Shown here in pieces: positions 33,713 to 42,655 of a DNA stretch of 64,000 bases. This DNA is from JAGNLV01 sp964612145 (GTDB lineage Bacteria; Zixibacteria; MSB-5A5; GN15; FEB-12). The stretch's first letter is position 1, and every line of letters starts with the position of its first letter. The notes beneath the pieces are model-generated. The model did no database searches, had not been told where the DNA came from, and saw nothing but the letters and a program-made list of their open reading frames with translations. A program made the position numbers and the translations under genes. The stretch is taken from positions 76,118 to 140,117 of the forward strand of contig CAZTBP010000011.1 in the NCBI GenBank assembly GCA_964612145.1, read 5' to 3'.

Positions 33713-35998
33713 TCAGGGTAAGCCAACAAGTTTCAGGGGATTTGCGGAATCTGAGGTAAGTATGACCCGAATTCCGGCCACGTGTCGCAAATCGACTTTG
33801 CGGCAGGCTTGTCTGGCGGTATCGGGCGGAAGCTGTTCAATTTTCGCACAGCAGACAATATCGAGGTTTACAGCGGTGCAGAGCCTCTCAAGCTCGGGAT
33901 ATGGGATCGAGCCGCCGGTAATCAGGAGACACCTGCTGTGACCGGACGAGAACTTCAGGCGTTGGGCGAGATCGGGATTGCGGGATATGGCTATGTCCAC
34001 GTCGCGTGATCTGAGCCGGGCAAATCCCTCCCCTATTTCGAGGCCCGGTGAGTCGGAGTGATTCGGGAAGTTAAAAACCGGGCAGACCGGCAACGGGAGA
34101 CGGCTGTTAAAGGACTCAGAAGCGATATCAGCGAGAGTTGCTGTCATTGCCCGGCTGACGATAACAGAGTCGGTATTAAACCGGTCGGCGGTGCGGAGAA
34201 GTCCCGGAACGGCATCGTAGTCGGCAGCTAAGAGCACGAGGTATCGAATGTTGGCGATGCCGAGGCTATAGAGAGTGCGGTCTATGGGATGGTCGACGGA
34301 AGGAACGGTCGGCGTGCTGAAGTCAGTGAGAATGAGGTCGGACTGACCGGTGGCCGAATCAGAGATGAGGACCAAAAGACCGCCGGAGATACGGCGGGTG
34401 AAGATCTCGAGTCGGGGATTGTCGGAAAAGGTTCGGACAGCGGCCAGTGTGAGCATAACGGCCAGGGCCGCGGCGGTTCCCAGCACCGCAAGGCGGCGAG
34501 CTCGGCGGCCGGTAGTGGCGAAAACGGCGGTTACGAGCAGGCTATAATAGAGGAGTACCATCGGCGTTGTTACCCAGGCAGTGTCAATCGCCGGCATTTT
34601 GTCCGAGCCAAAGAAGTTCAGCAAATGAAGGACGCTGTGGAGAATCAAATCAACCGGTACGCTCACTATAGTTCCGAGACCGGGCAGGACAGCCGAAGCC
34701 ACGATCAAGACCAAAACGGCGATTACTGCCAGCGAGACGATCGGAACGACCACAAGATTAGCGGGCCAGGCCAACAGGGGTGCTTCCTTGAAATACAGTG
34801 CTATGAGAGGTATCGAGAATAGCTGGGCAACGATGGTAACGACCGCACTGAATACGACGATCCGGAGCCAATTCCAGCGCATGCGATTCCAGATCGGCCG
34901 GTAGATTCGCGGCAGCACGAGGATCATTCCCCAGGCAGTGACAAACGAAAGCTGGAAGCCGACATCGAACAACTGGCCGGGTGAGACCAGCAGGATCACG
35001 ACGGCGGCCAGCGCGATGATATTGTTCAGATCGGTGCGGCGGTTCAACTGCGTGGCGATGATAATCAGCCCGGCCATTACTGCAGCGCGTACGACCGATG
35101 GTTCCGCATAGGACAGCAGCGTGAAGAGAACGATGGCGATCAGGAGGATGACGGCGCGGACGCGGCGGGATACGGAGAAAGGCCGGACGAGAACAAGTAT
35201 GAAGCCAATCACCAGCGCGACATTAGAGCCGGAGACCGCCAGCAGGTGAAGCGTGCCGGAGCGACGGAACCATCGGTACACCTCGGGTGGTATATCACGG
35301 GTTTCACCGATGAGGAATCCGGCGGCCATAGCGGCGGTGGCAGGATCGAGGCAGGTGTTAAACACGGAGAGTATTTCCACCCGAAGTTGATCCACAAACT
35401 GAAAGAGTTGTGAACCTCTCCCCTGCCGCACCTGTATATCTCTCCCGAGGTTGGCGTAGGCGATGGCGTGTATTCCGTGCAGCCGCAGATACCGGGCGTA
35501 GTCGAAACCGCCAATGTCGCCCCGGGGCGGCTGATCGAGGCAGGAGGTGAATACGACTCTGTCCTCTCGTTGAAGGGTCAGGCTGGTGTCGGGGATGCGC
35601 AGGAGGATGCCGCCGGAGGCCGGTGCCATTGTTTCTATTCCGAGAGAGTCAATCTCGATGGTCAATTCGGTTCTTCCCGGTTCGAGGCGGGGCCAGTCGG
35701 CAACCGTTCCGACCACGCGGTACCGTTCCGATTGCAGCGGCAGGCGGCTTAGGTGGCGGGGACCGAAATCATACGCACGCAGGGCGAAGCAGGTGGCCGC
35801 CAGGCACAGCAGGCTCAGCCCGAACAGGCATGTGGCAAGGGGGGTGCGACGGGCGAACGCCTGCCAGAGCCCGCCGAGCGAAAGGGGTACAGCGATGGCA
35901 AGAAACAGCCAGGCGGGCAGGCGGGACAGATCGGCGGCGACTATGCCGAGAACAATCAGTGTCAGGAGATATATCGCGGGATATTTTCGAAGCACCAC
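33713..35998 (-). CDS. comEC: ComEC/Rec2-like DNA-uptake channel
   Basis: A 761-residue membrane protein. It has an N-terminal region with membrane helices and a DUF4131-type OB-fold (near 80-170), then the competence domain (near 220-490) with the signature LHLLAVSGSNVALVIG (near 262-277) and further helices. ComEC forms the channel through which single-stranded DNA enters in natural transformation. In most ComEC proteins a C-terminal MBL domain with HxHxDH is thought to degrade one strand. Here the matching stretch (near 587-600) reads LVLLAADYDAVPGL, with all three His replaced. It lies four bases after murJ. Confidence 0.88.
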   Translation of the reverse strand: MVLRKYPAIYLLTLIVLGIVAADLSRLPAWLFLAIAVPLSLGGLWQAFARRTPLATCLFGLSLLCLAATCFALRAYDFGPRHLSRLPLQSERYRVVGTVADWPRLEPGRTELTIEIDSLGIETMAPASGGILLRIPDTSLTLQREDRVVFTSCLDQPPRGDIGGFDYARYLRLHGIHAIAYANLGRDIQVRQGRGSQLFQFVDQLRVEILSVFNTCLDPATAAMAAGFLIGETRDIPPEVYRWFRRSGTLHLLAVSGSNVALVIGFILVLVRPFSVSRRVRAVILLIAIVLFTLLSYAEPSVVRAAVMAGLIIIATQLNRRTDLNNIIALAAVVILLVSPGQLFDVGFQLSFVTAWGMILVLPRIYRPIWNRMRWNWLRIVVFSAVVTIVAQLFSIPLIALYFKEAPLLAWPANLVVVPIVSLAVIAVLVLIVASAVLPGLGTIVSVPVDLILHSVLHLLNFFGSDKMPAIDTAWVTTPMVLLYYSLLVTAVFATTGRRARRLAVLGTAAALAVMLTLAAVRTFSDNPRLEIFTRRISGGLLVLISDSATGQSDLILTDFSTPTVPSVDHPIDRTLYSLGIANIRYLVLLAADYDAVPGLLRTADRFNTDSVIVSRAMTATLADIASESFNSRLPLPVCPVFNFPNHSDSPGLEIGEGFARLRSRDVDIAISRNPDLAQRLKFSSGHSRCLLITGGSIPYPELERLCTAVNLDIVCCAKIEQLPPDTARQACRKVDLRHVAGIRVILTSDSANPLKLVGLP

Positions 35999-36002
35999 TC
36001 CC

Positions 36003-37577
36003 CTACCGTGTCTTGCGGAAAAGCAATCTCTTCAGCAAGCTAACTTCACGGATACGGAGAGCCAAGCAAAAAATGAGATAAAAAAGTCCGGCTGCCAGGG
36101 CCGGCAGCAGCAGGCTGAGGATGCGCCCGAGCAGTGAATCGTCAACAGGGACAAAAGAACCATAGGGCAGAAGCAGGGCCAGGTGGAAAGCTGCGGCTGC
36201 CGCCACGATTATACGAAATGCATTCAGGCCGAGCCGGCCGAAGTCTATTGGCACTCCCTTCCGCGGAAGCAGGGCAATCAGCAATGACGCGTTCACCAAG
36301 GCAGCAACCGAAGTGGCAGCGGCCAGACCAGCGAAGTTCAGCAGTTTCACTGCCGGATAGTACAGCGCGAGGTTGACGGCTACAGCCGTGACAGAAATTT
36401 TCATAGGCAATTTGGAGTCGTTGTAGGCGTAGTAGAAAGACACCACTACCCTCACCAAGCCAAAACCGATCAGGCCGTAGGAGTAGTGCAACAGGGCCAG
36501 GGCCGTTTGCCGGGCATCGAGGGAGTCAAAAGCGCCCCATTGGTAGATGAGGTCAACGGCCGGTCGGCCAAGTAGAACGAGAAAGGCCGCCGAAGGAACT
36601 ATGACGAACAGGGCGGACCCGACAGCATCGTTGAACGTGTCACGAATCTTCTCGGTTTCGTTGCGGGCAACGAGTTCTGAGACGCGCGGCAGCGCAACGG
36701 TGCCGATAGCTACGGCGAAGACACCGAGCGGAAAATGCATGAGCCGGTAGGAATAATTCAGATACGAGATAGCGCCCTCGATAAGAAACGACGCGATCAG
36801 GGTACTGACGAGGATGTTGATCCGGCCGGCGGAAAGCCCGACTATCATCGGTGTGATCAGGCGAATAACGCGGCGGAGTCCTTCATCGAGCAGCGAAAGA
36901 GTCGGCCTGAAGCGATAGCCTATCTTGATTAGCGGCGGGAGCTGGATAGCCACCTGGCCGATTCCACCGACCACGACACCTATAGCCATGGTGTAGATAG
37001 GGGTGTCAAAGAGGCTGTGCAGGGCAACGACGGTGACAATGGTGCCGAGGTTGAACATCGCCGGAGCGATAGCGGGAAGGCCGAAGCGCCCGAGGGAATT
37101 GAGCATACCCATGATTAAGGCGGATAAAGAAATCAGCAGCAGGTAGACCATCATGACCCGGGTGAGGCTTACGGTCATGTCGAATTTGGCGGGGTCTTCG
37201 GTGAAGCCGTTGGCGAAGAGGAAAATCAGTGCCGGGGCAGCAACGACGCCCAGGAGGACGATAACGCCGACGACGAGCAGAATAGCGGTGATGACGACAT
37301 CGGCCAGTTTGAATGCTGTTTCTTCTGATTCTTTGACGAGTCGTTCCTTGAAGACCGGCACAAAGGCAGCCGAGAGGGCTCCCTCGGCGAACATGTCGCG
37401 CAGGAGGTTGGGGATGCGGAAAGCGGTCACGAAGGCATCGGTGGCCATGCCGGCGCCGAAGTAATAGGCGAGGACCTGTTCCCTTACCAGTCCGAGGACA
37501 CGGGAGAAGGCGGTTCCGGCCGAAACGGTGCCGGCGGAGCCAACGAGGGAACTTTTCTTTGTATTAGGCGTTGACAA
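36003..37577 (-). CDS. murJ: Lipid II flippase
   Basis: A 524-residue MurJ/MviN protein that flips lipid II, the peptidoglycan precursor, across the inner membrane. It starts near SAGTAFSRVLGLVREQVLAYYFG, the conserved helix 1 region, with FRIPNLLRDMFAEGALSAAFVP the best-conserved MurJ block (near residues 52-73). About 14 membrane helices are visible. The start is a TTG at 37577, with no good ribosome-binding site, and its bases also form part of the -35 box of the rpsT promoter on the other strand. No second start with a better site appears before the conserved region. Confidence 0.93.
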   Translation of the reverse strand: MSTPNTKKSSLVGSAGTVSAGTAFSRVLGLVREQVLAYYFGAGMATDAFVTAFRIPNLLRDMFAEGALSAAFVPVFKERLVKESEETAFKLADVVITAILLVVGVIVLLGVVAAPALIFLFANGFTEDPAKFDMTVSLTRVMMVYLLLISLSALIMGMLNSLGRFGLPAIAPAMFNLGTIVTVVALHSLFDTPIYTMAIGVVVGGIGQVAIQLPPLIKIGYRFRPTLSLLDEGLRRVIRLITPMIVGLSAGRINILVSTLIASFLIEGAISYLNYSYRLMHFPLGVFAVAIGTVALPRVSELVARNETEKIRDTFNDAVGSALFVIVPSAAFLVLLGRPAVDLIYQWGAFDSLDARQTALALLHYSYGLIGFGLVRVVVSFYYAYNDSKLPMKISVTAVAVNLALYYPAVKLLNFAGLAAATSVAALVNASLLIALLPRKGVPIDFGRLGLNAFRIIVAAAAAFHLALLLPYGSFVPVDDSLLGRILSLLLPALAAGLFYLIFCLALRIREVSLLKRLLFRKTR

Positions 37578-37598
37578 GGTGCGTGTGCCGCTTATATT
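37571..37598 (+). promoter_or_regulatory. Sigma-70-type promoter of rpsT
   Basis: TTGACA (37571-37576), a 16-base spacer and TATATT (37593-37598). The transcript would start near 37605, about 37 bases before the rpsT ATG. The -35 box overlaps the start of the divergent murJ gene. Confidence 0.72.
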
Positions 37599-37641
37599 TA
37601 GTGGCTAATGTGGTTTGGAATAACGAACGAGAAAGGATAAT

Positions 37642-37896
37642 ATGCCGCATCACAAATCGTGTAAGAAGCGGATGCGCCAGTCGGAAAAGCGCCGTCAGCG
37701 TAACAAAGTGACTCGTCATGAGTTGCGCAGTGCCATTCGCGAGCTTCGCGAAGGCGAAGGCGCCGATGACATTGCCGGCAAGTATCGCCAGGTTTCGTCG
37801 ATGCTGGACAAGGCGGCATCGAACGGACTGATTCACAGCAAAGCTGCTGATCGGCATAAAGCGCGGCTGGCCAAGCTGCTCCAGAGTCCGGCGTAA
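37642..37896 (+). CDS. rpsT: Ribosomal protein S20
   Basis: An 84-residue ribosomal protein of the small subunit that binds 16S rRNA. It is very basic, begins MPHHKSCKKRMRQSEKRRQRN and ends with the usual IHSKAADRHKARLAKLL. The length is normal. AGAAAGGA precedes the ATG. It is a one-gene unit with its own promoter and terminator, as is common for rpsT. Confidence 0.95.
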   Translation: MPHHKSCKKRMRQSEKRRQRNKVTRHELRSAIRELREGEGADDIAGKYRQVSSMLDKAASNGLIHSKAADRHKARLAKLLQSPA

Positions 37897-37920
37897 GGCT
37901 TCTTTACAGTTTTCAGAAAA

Positions 37921-37953
37921 GCGCCCGGTATCGGTTTGATACGGGGCGTTTTT
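37921..37953 (+). terminator. Rho-independent terminator of rpsT
   Basis: GCGCCC-G-GTATC (37921-37932) pairs with GATAC-G-GGGCGT (37938-37949), an 11-bp stem with one G-G mismatch, followed by a run of five Ts. Confidence 0.82.
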
Positions 37954-38060
37954 GTATGTTTGGCAATGTAGTTGACCTCGCTCCATAACGGCACAATGTA
38001 GAGTGCCGGCTTACGCAGCTTCAACCATTTTTTTCGGAGCAGGAGGGCGGCGGCTGGGGC

Positions 38061-38870
38061 TTAGCGATTCAGCAGGTAGACTCGGCCGTGGTGCAGGCTC
38101 AGTCGGCGGCGGCGGACACGCAGGGAAATCAGGTCATGCAGAAAGGCCCGCTTATCTTCAATCGGGCAGTTGTCGGTCAACACGGACAAGGGAAAATCGA
38201 TATTGAGTATCCGCGAGACGGTTCGGATGCCAATGGCGCCGGGCGGAAACAGGCGGGTGGCAGCTACCGCCGAGAGGAGATCGTCGAGTGAAACCGGCGG
38301 GAGAGACATGATCGCTGTCATGTGCGGGTAGTCGTTCCAGAGCGAGTCGTTGAGCTGGCTGCCCGGCAGCGGAAACCAGGCGCCATCACGCGAGATGGCG
38401 TGGAAGATTTCTTCCAGCGGCGGCGGACAACCGGCTCGGCTGGAGTGGCGTATGTGGGCGAGACAGCGGGTACCGTCGATGAAGCTGAAAGTCACCGGTC
38501 GGAAATCGTCGCCGGGCCTGTCGGAGTCCGCCTCGGTGAGAATGACCCGGTCGGGCATTTTTGCCACGGCACGCTGGAGTTCGGCTCGGGAGAAACGGAC
38601 AAGGCCCAGGGTTTCACTTTCGACTGTAATCTCTTTGGACGGGCATACCTGCACGGGAAAAAATTCCAGGCCGCTCTCCCCCATGCCATAGAAGAGCTCG
38701 CTATCGGTGAGCAGGAGGACTGAATTTTCATCAATGGGCGTGACCAGCAGGGGGTGGTGGAACAGCTTGGAATTGTCGTCGGTAAACTGGCTGTCCGGAT
38801 CGGGCCATTCGAACGGCACGATTCGATCACGTTCGATTATATCGAGTTGTCGCAGGGCGTGGATGTCCAT
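38061..38870 (-). CDS. Hypothetical protein with ParB-like N-terminal segment
   Basis: A 269-residue cytoplasmic protein without signal or membrane helices. Residues 35-80 (HHPLLVTPIDENSVLLLTDS and FYGMGESGLEFFPVQV) have the order of a ParB/sulfiredoxin-like fold, in which a ligand-binding GxxR turn normally follows. Here that turn reads DSELFYGM, so the nucleotide site may be missing. The rest looks helical and ends in a very basic stretch (RVRRRRLSLHHGRVYLL), which might bind nucleic acid. I know no named family for the whole protein. Confidence 0.65.
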   Translation of the reverse strand: MDIHALRQLDIIERDRIVPFEWPDPDSQFTDDNSKLFHHPLLVTPIDENSVLLLTDSELFYGMGESGLEFFPVQVCPSKEITVESETLGLVRFSRAELQRAVAKMPDRVILTEADSDRPGDDFRPVTFSFIDGTRCLAHIRHSSRAGCPPPLEEIFHAISRDGAWFPLPGSQLNDSLWNDYPHMTAIMSLPPVSLDDLLSAVAATRLFPPGAIGIRTVSRILNIDFPLSVLTDNCPIEDKRAFLHDLISLRVRRRRLSLHHGRVYLLNR

Positions 38871-39049
38871 GCCGGTGGTTGGAGCAAGTGCTGTGCCGGG
38901 GTGTCGCGGCTGCAGTTTATATATTGCTATTCAATAAGTTGCGAGGGCCAAGGCACCGGGGAGCTGGATTCGGACCGTCTCTCTCCCGGGGCCTTTGGTC
39001 GATGCAGGACACAATATGTGCAGAATCGAGCATACCGCCGCGCTGTACG

Positions 39050-39077
39050 AAAAGGCCGGCTGCTTGTGCAACCGGCC
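39050..39077 (-). terminator. Rho-independent terminator of the M28 peptidase gene
   Basis: A 10-bp minus-strand stem GGCCGGTTGC/GCAGCCGGCC (39054-39063 with 39068-39077, one G-U pair) and a four-base loop, followed by TTTT. Confidence 0.7.
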
Positions 39078-39107
39078 CCAAAAATCTTATTGGTCCTGCC
39101 GGATAAA

Positions 39108-41843
39108 TCAGGCACAGCCCGGCTGGGGGTCCGCACCGCCTCGGAAGAGGAAGTCAATGAGATACGAGAGATCGCTAATATTTATCTCGCAGTCGGCGTT
39201 GAGGTCGCTCTGCGCCGGTATCGGCGGAAGGCTGCCGCCACGGAAGAGAAAGTCAATCATGTAGGTGAGGTCACCGACATTGACCAAACCGTTGTCGTCG
39301 ACATCGCCGTTGTCAGCCACGATACCGCTTTCACCAAACGTTTGCTTTACAAAGCTCATCAGTTCAGTCGCCGAAGAATCGGTGAGGAATATGACCGGGA
39401 AGGACAGAATCACCCGGTAGCCGTTTGGGGTTAATCTGAGCAGGCCAACCGGTTCACCCTCGCGGGAGGGATCGTCGCTTAAGGCGTCGTAGGTGAGAAT
39501 CACGGTGGCGTTGGGGGTCGGTTCAAGCGATGGAATGTATGGGATCTCGTTGAAGAAATTGTCGGTGTCCACCTGGACATCCGGCCAGCCGGCGACACCC
39601 TGCGCACCGATAAAGTCAGCTTCAGCATGCATGGTATACGCGGCGAGGCCGAACTCATTATAGAGCATTTCATCGGAGGTGATATTCGAGCCGGTCCAGA
39701 AGGGGATGGTCCGGAGGCCGCAGACAAACATGTTGCCGTTATAGTCGGAGTACCAGTCCAGTGAGTCTTCGCTCAGTAAAATATTTTTTCGGGCGAGGTC
39801 GTCATCGAACCAGAATATCGAGGAGTACTGGCCGGCAATGCCTCGCCGCAACGCTGAGGCGGCTTCCTCGACCGGTTCGATTGCAATAGGAGTCTCGGCA
39901 AAGATAGTGTCCCAGAACGCATCCTGTTGTCCCTGGGTCGGGACCCCGCTGCCTTCGGTGATTTCATCGACCACGAGGATGCCGCCGTCAAATGTAGCGG
40001 CCCACATGGAGGATTCGGTGGAGGAGTCCGATTCGTAGCCGTCGTTGTCGACTGCCGAGATACGGTAGTTGTACAGGGTCTGTCCCATCACGTCGGTATC
40101 GGTGAAGCTGGTGCCCGGAACGCTGCTCTGATGAAGGGCGTAGTCCATCCCCGCAAACGAGCGGTAAATGTTGTACCCTACAAGGTCGGCTTCGGGATTG
40201 GCGGCCCAGTCCAGTTGGATGCCGTCGAGTACCGGTTCGGTTGCAAGCTGTTTCGGTATCCTCGGCTCCATCAGCGGAGTGAGGCTGTCACCGGTTGCGT
40301 AGATCGATGGATAGCTGTCGTCGACGGTTCCGGTGACGAGGAAATGGTAGGTTGTTCCTTCCGTCAGGCCAGAGACGACATAGGAGCAGGCACCGGAGGG
40401 GATGTCGGCGCTGTCGGTGTAGACGCCTTCGGTTTGGCCCCAGAAGATTTTATAGCTATAATCGTTGTAGCAGTTTTGCCAGAAGACTTCGATGGCGTTA
40501 CCGTCGCCCTGGTCGATCAACTGGGTGACCTCGGTTGGGCTGGCGGAGTTGGCGACGATGGCCAGCGAGGCCATACCCATCCGGATGACCTCGGTCATAA
40601 ATTCAAAGTTCATGTTCGACGTCAGGTCGGCGTCGGTATGCCAGCCGGGATAGTTGAAGGTACCTTCGATGTTATTGACAACAGGGTATCCCTGGTCAAT
40701 GAACGACTGGTGATCCGAACTTCCCGGCGCCAGGCTCGCGACCGGTGTCAGCGACGTAACGCGGGAGGCGGCGGCGACTGACACATCGCGGTAGTTAAGA
40801 TTGAAGGCCGGTCCGCTGACGGCTATTTCCCCGGCGTCGGTCGGGTCATAGCCGACCATGTCGTAGTTGTACATGACCTCGATATCGGTGTTGTTGGCGA
40901 CAAACTGCTGGGCGGCGTAGCGGGAGCCGACCAGGCCGACCTCCTCGGCTGAGAACGGCATAAAGATGATCGTTTTACGAAGGGGAACGTCGGCAAGGAC
41001 CCGGGCCATCTCCATGGTAGTGGTCGTACCGGAACCGTTGTCGTCGGCACCCGGCGCATAGAGCATGGGGTCGCTCTGGCCGTTGATGGAATCGTAGTGA
41101 CCGCCTACGACAATAGTCTTGTCCGGTTCGGCATAACCTGGTTTCACGACCATCAGATTGTAGTGGGTGCCGCCGCCGTAGGAAAACGGCTGGAGTGAGA
41201 CGTCAGTGTAGCCCCAGTCCAGAAATTTCTGCATCATCCAATCCCTGGCAGCGTCGATAGAATCGGTCCAGATGTACCGAGTTCGGAAGTCCATCAGGCG
41301 CTGGTTAAAAGCCATTATGGAATCCTGGTTGATCAAGTTAGCCAGGGTGTCGGTCGGGAAGTTTGTTATGTCGGTCAGGCCTGTTGTCATCGCCGGCGCG
41401 GCGTAGTACCACCGGGCTTTCAATTCCGACAGCGGTGTGACCAACCAGGACGGGTCATCGGCAAGTGACTGTCCGGCTGCCAGCGAGGACTCAAGAAGCT
41501 GCATCCCGCCGCCAAGATCGGTGACGGTGCCCAGTGACTGCGGATTGGAAGTACGGGGGTTGCGCTTTTCGTTGGAGATGATTCGAAAAACCTGCTCGGG
41601 ATCGGCGTTGCGGAGTAGAACTTCCACGCTGATACCGGATTGTTCGAGGGCCTCGATATCGGCTGTTTCCAGGCCGGCGAGGAACTTGTTGCCGACGCGG
41701 GTATAGGCGTGGTCGACAACCTGTGCGGTCAGGTTGGCCTGAAACTGGTTCTCGATAGTGACCCAGCCTATTTCAACTGCCCGGAGGGATCCGGCTGTCA
41801 GGCAGAGAGTCAAGGCGAGCGTGGTCAGCGTGAGTCGCTTCAT
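39108..41843 (-). CDS. Secreted M28-family metallopeptidase with FnIII and dockerin-like repeats
   Basis: A 911-residue exported protein. The start is the ATG at 41843 behind AGGAGG, opening a signal peptide (LTLTTLALTLCLTAGSLRA). The M28 zinc aminopeptidase domain (about residues 190-450) has all five metal ligands: VVGGHYDS (His), GADDNGSG (Asp), SAEEVGLVG (Glu and the catalytic Glu), YNYDMVGY (Asp) and SSDHQSF (His). Two fibronectin type III-like domains follow (near 455-640). The last 65 residues are two dockerin-like calcium repeats (DVDDNGLVNVGDLTYMIDF and DLNADCEINISDLSYLIDF), each ending LFRGG. It probably digests proteins or peptides outside the cell or at its surface. Confidence 0.9.
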   Translation of the reverse strand: MKRLTLTTLALTLCLTAGSLRAVEIGWVTIENQFQANLTAQVVDHAYTRVGNKFLAGLETADIEALEQSGISVEVLLRNADPEQVFRIISNEKRNPRTSNPQSLGTVTDLGGGMQLLESSLAAGQSLADDPSWLVTPLSELKARWYYAAPAMTTGLTDITNFPTDTLANLINQDSIMAFNQRLMDFRTRYIWTDSIDAARDWMMQKFLDWGYTDVSLQPFSYGGGTHYNLMVVKPGYAEPDKTIVVGGHYDSINGQSDPMLYAPGADDNGSGTTTTMEMARVLADVPLRKTIIFMPFSAEEVGLVGSRYAAQQFVANNTDIEVMYNYDMVGYDPTDAGEIAVSGPAFNLNYRDVSVAAASRVTSLTPVASLAPGSSDHQSFIDQGYPVVNNIEGTFNYPGWHTDADLTSNMNFEFMTEVIRMGMASLAIVANSASPTEVTQLIDQGDGNAIEVFWQNCYNDYSYKIFWGQTEGVYTDSADIPSGACSYVVSGLTEGTTYHFLVTGTVDDSYPSIYATGDSLTPLMEPRIPKQLATEPVLDGIQLDWAANPEADLVGYNIYRSFAGMDYALHQSSVPGTSFTDTDVMGQTLYNYRISAVDNDGYESDSSTESSMWAATFDGGILVVDEITEGSGVPTQGQQDAFWDTIFAETPIAIEPVEEAASALRRGIAGQYSSIFWFDDDLARKNILLSEDSLDWYSDYNGNMFVCGLRTIPFWTGSNITSDEMLYNEFGLAAYTMHAEADFIGAQGVAGWPDVQVDTDNFFNEIPYIPSLEPTPNATVILTYDALSDDPSREGEPVGLLRLTPNGYRVILSFPVIFLTDSSATELMSFVKQTFGESGIVADNGDVDDNGLVNVGDLTYMIDFLFRGGSLPPIPAQSDLNADCEINISDLSYLIDFLFRGGADPQPGCA

Positions 41844-41998
41844 GAATGCCTCCTGCAATCTATTTACTTGTCTGCATGGTGCAGACGAGTCAGCGGGTAC
41901 GTGTATCCGATGCTAAAACAAGGTATGACCTGTCAGCGTTCCTTATACAAGGTACGGCACAGGCGGTTTTTGTCAACAGAATGCAGCGAAACGGAGAG

Positions 41999-42514
41999 TT
42001 AAAGATCGATACCTTTGTGGATATCGCTGATGCGTGGGATGTTATTGCCGTACTTCCGGGGATCGAGATCGAGCCGGGTACCTTTGGGGACAGCCGGCAT
42101 GTCAGCCGGTGACAGATGAGCCTGGTTTTCGTGCGGTTTGACAAAGCCGACGGCGATTTTGAACTCGCGTCCGTATTGGCGCAGGAGGCGTTGACGTTCC
42201 TCGTTGCCGATGATATGGCGGCTCCGACCGGTAAAGGCAAAGACGAGTTCGGGGTGGGAAGAAAAGACGTGAACCGCTTTGACATCCTGGTCGGACAGGC
42301 GTGTTTTGATGAACCGCAGAAGGGCGAAGAAGGCTCCAAATTCCAGGTCGACCATACTTCCCTGGGCGCGGCAGCGGAACATAATGCCGTAGTCCGGAAT
42401 GGCAAAAACAACTAAGCCATCGGCAAATCCCTTTTCGACCAGAAATTCGTCTGTTGATCGGCGGTGGATAGCCGCGATGAAGCATTTGAGGAATCGGGGT
42501 TCGTCTTTGTTCAT
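41999..42514 (-). CDS. Conserved-looking hypothetical protein
   Basis: A 171-residue protein without a signal or membrane helix. It has an alternating strand-helix pattern (ADGLVVFAIPDYGIMFRC, MVDLEFGAFFALLRFI, VKAVHVFSSHPELVFAF) that could be an RNase H-like or Rossmann-type fold. The C-terminal 40 residues are Pro/Asp-rich and probably extended. I recognise no family. It lies alone on the minus strand between the thioesterase and peptidase genes. Confidence 0.7.
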   Translation of the reverse strand: MNKDEPRFLKCFIAAIHRRSTDEFLVEKGFADGLVVFAIPDYGIMFRCRAQGSMVDLEFGAFFALLRFIKTRLSDQDVKAVHVFSSHPELVFAFTGRSRHIIGNEERQRLLRQYGREFKIAVGFVKPHENQAHLSPADMPAVPKGTRLDLDPRKYGNNIPRISDIHKGIDL

Positions 42515-42655
42515 GCCGGTCAGGGGTGCAAGGTCTGTGCCGACCGGGTCAGCGGCGTTCGACTGAGCCTAAGTCGTTGTCGGACAAAAGATGGCGATTG
42601 TGGGTGGGGAGTAGAGGTGCAGTTAGTTGCTCAGATACGGCAGGGCTGCGCAGCA

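Noticed and set aside
41844..41998. Promoter TTGACA upstream of the M28 peptidase (minus strand, near 41970)
   Set aside because: The -35 box is perfect but the only good -10-like TATAAG lies 23 bases away, too far for a standard sigma-70 site.
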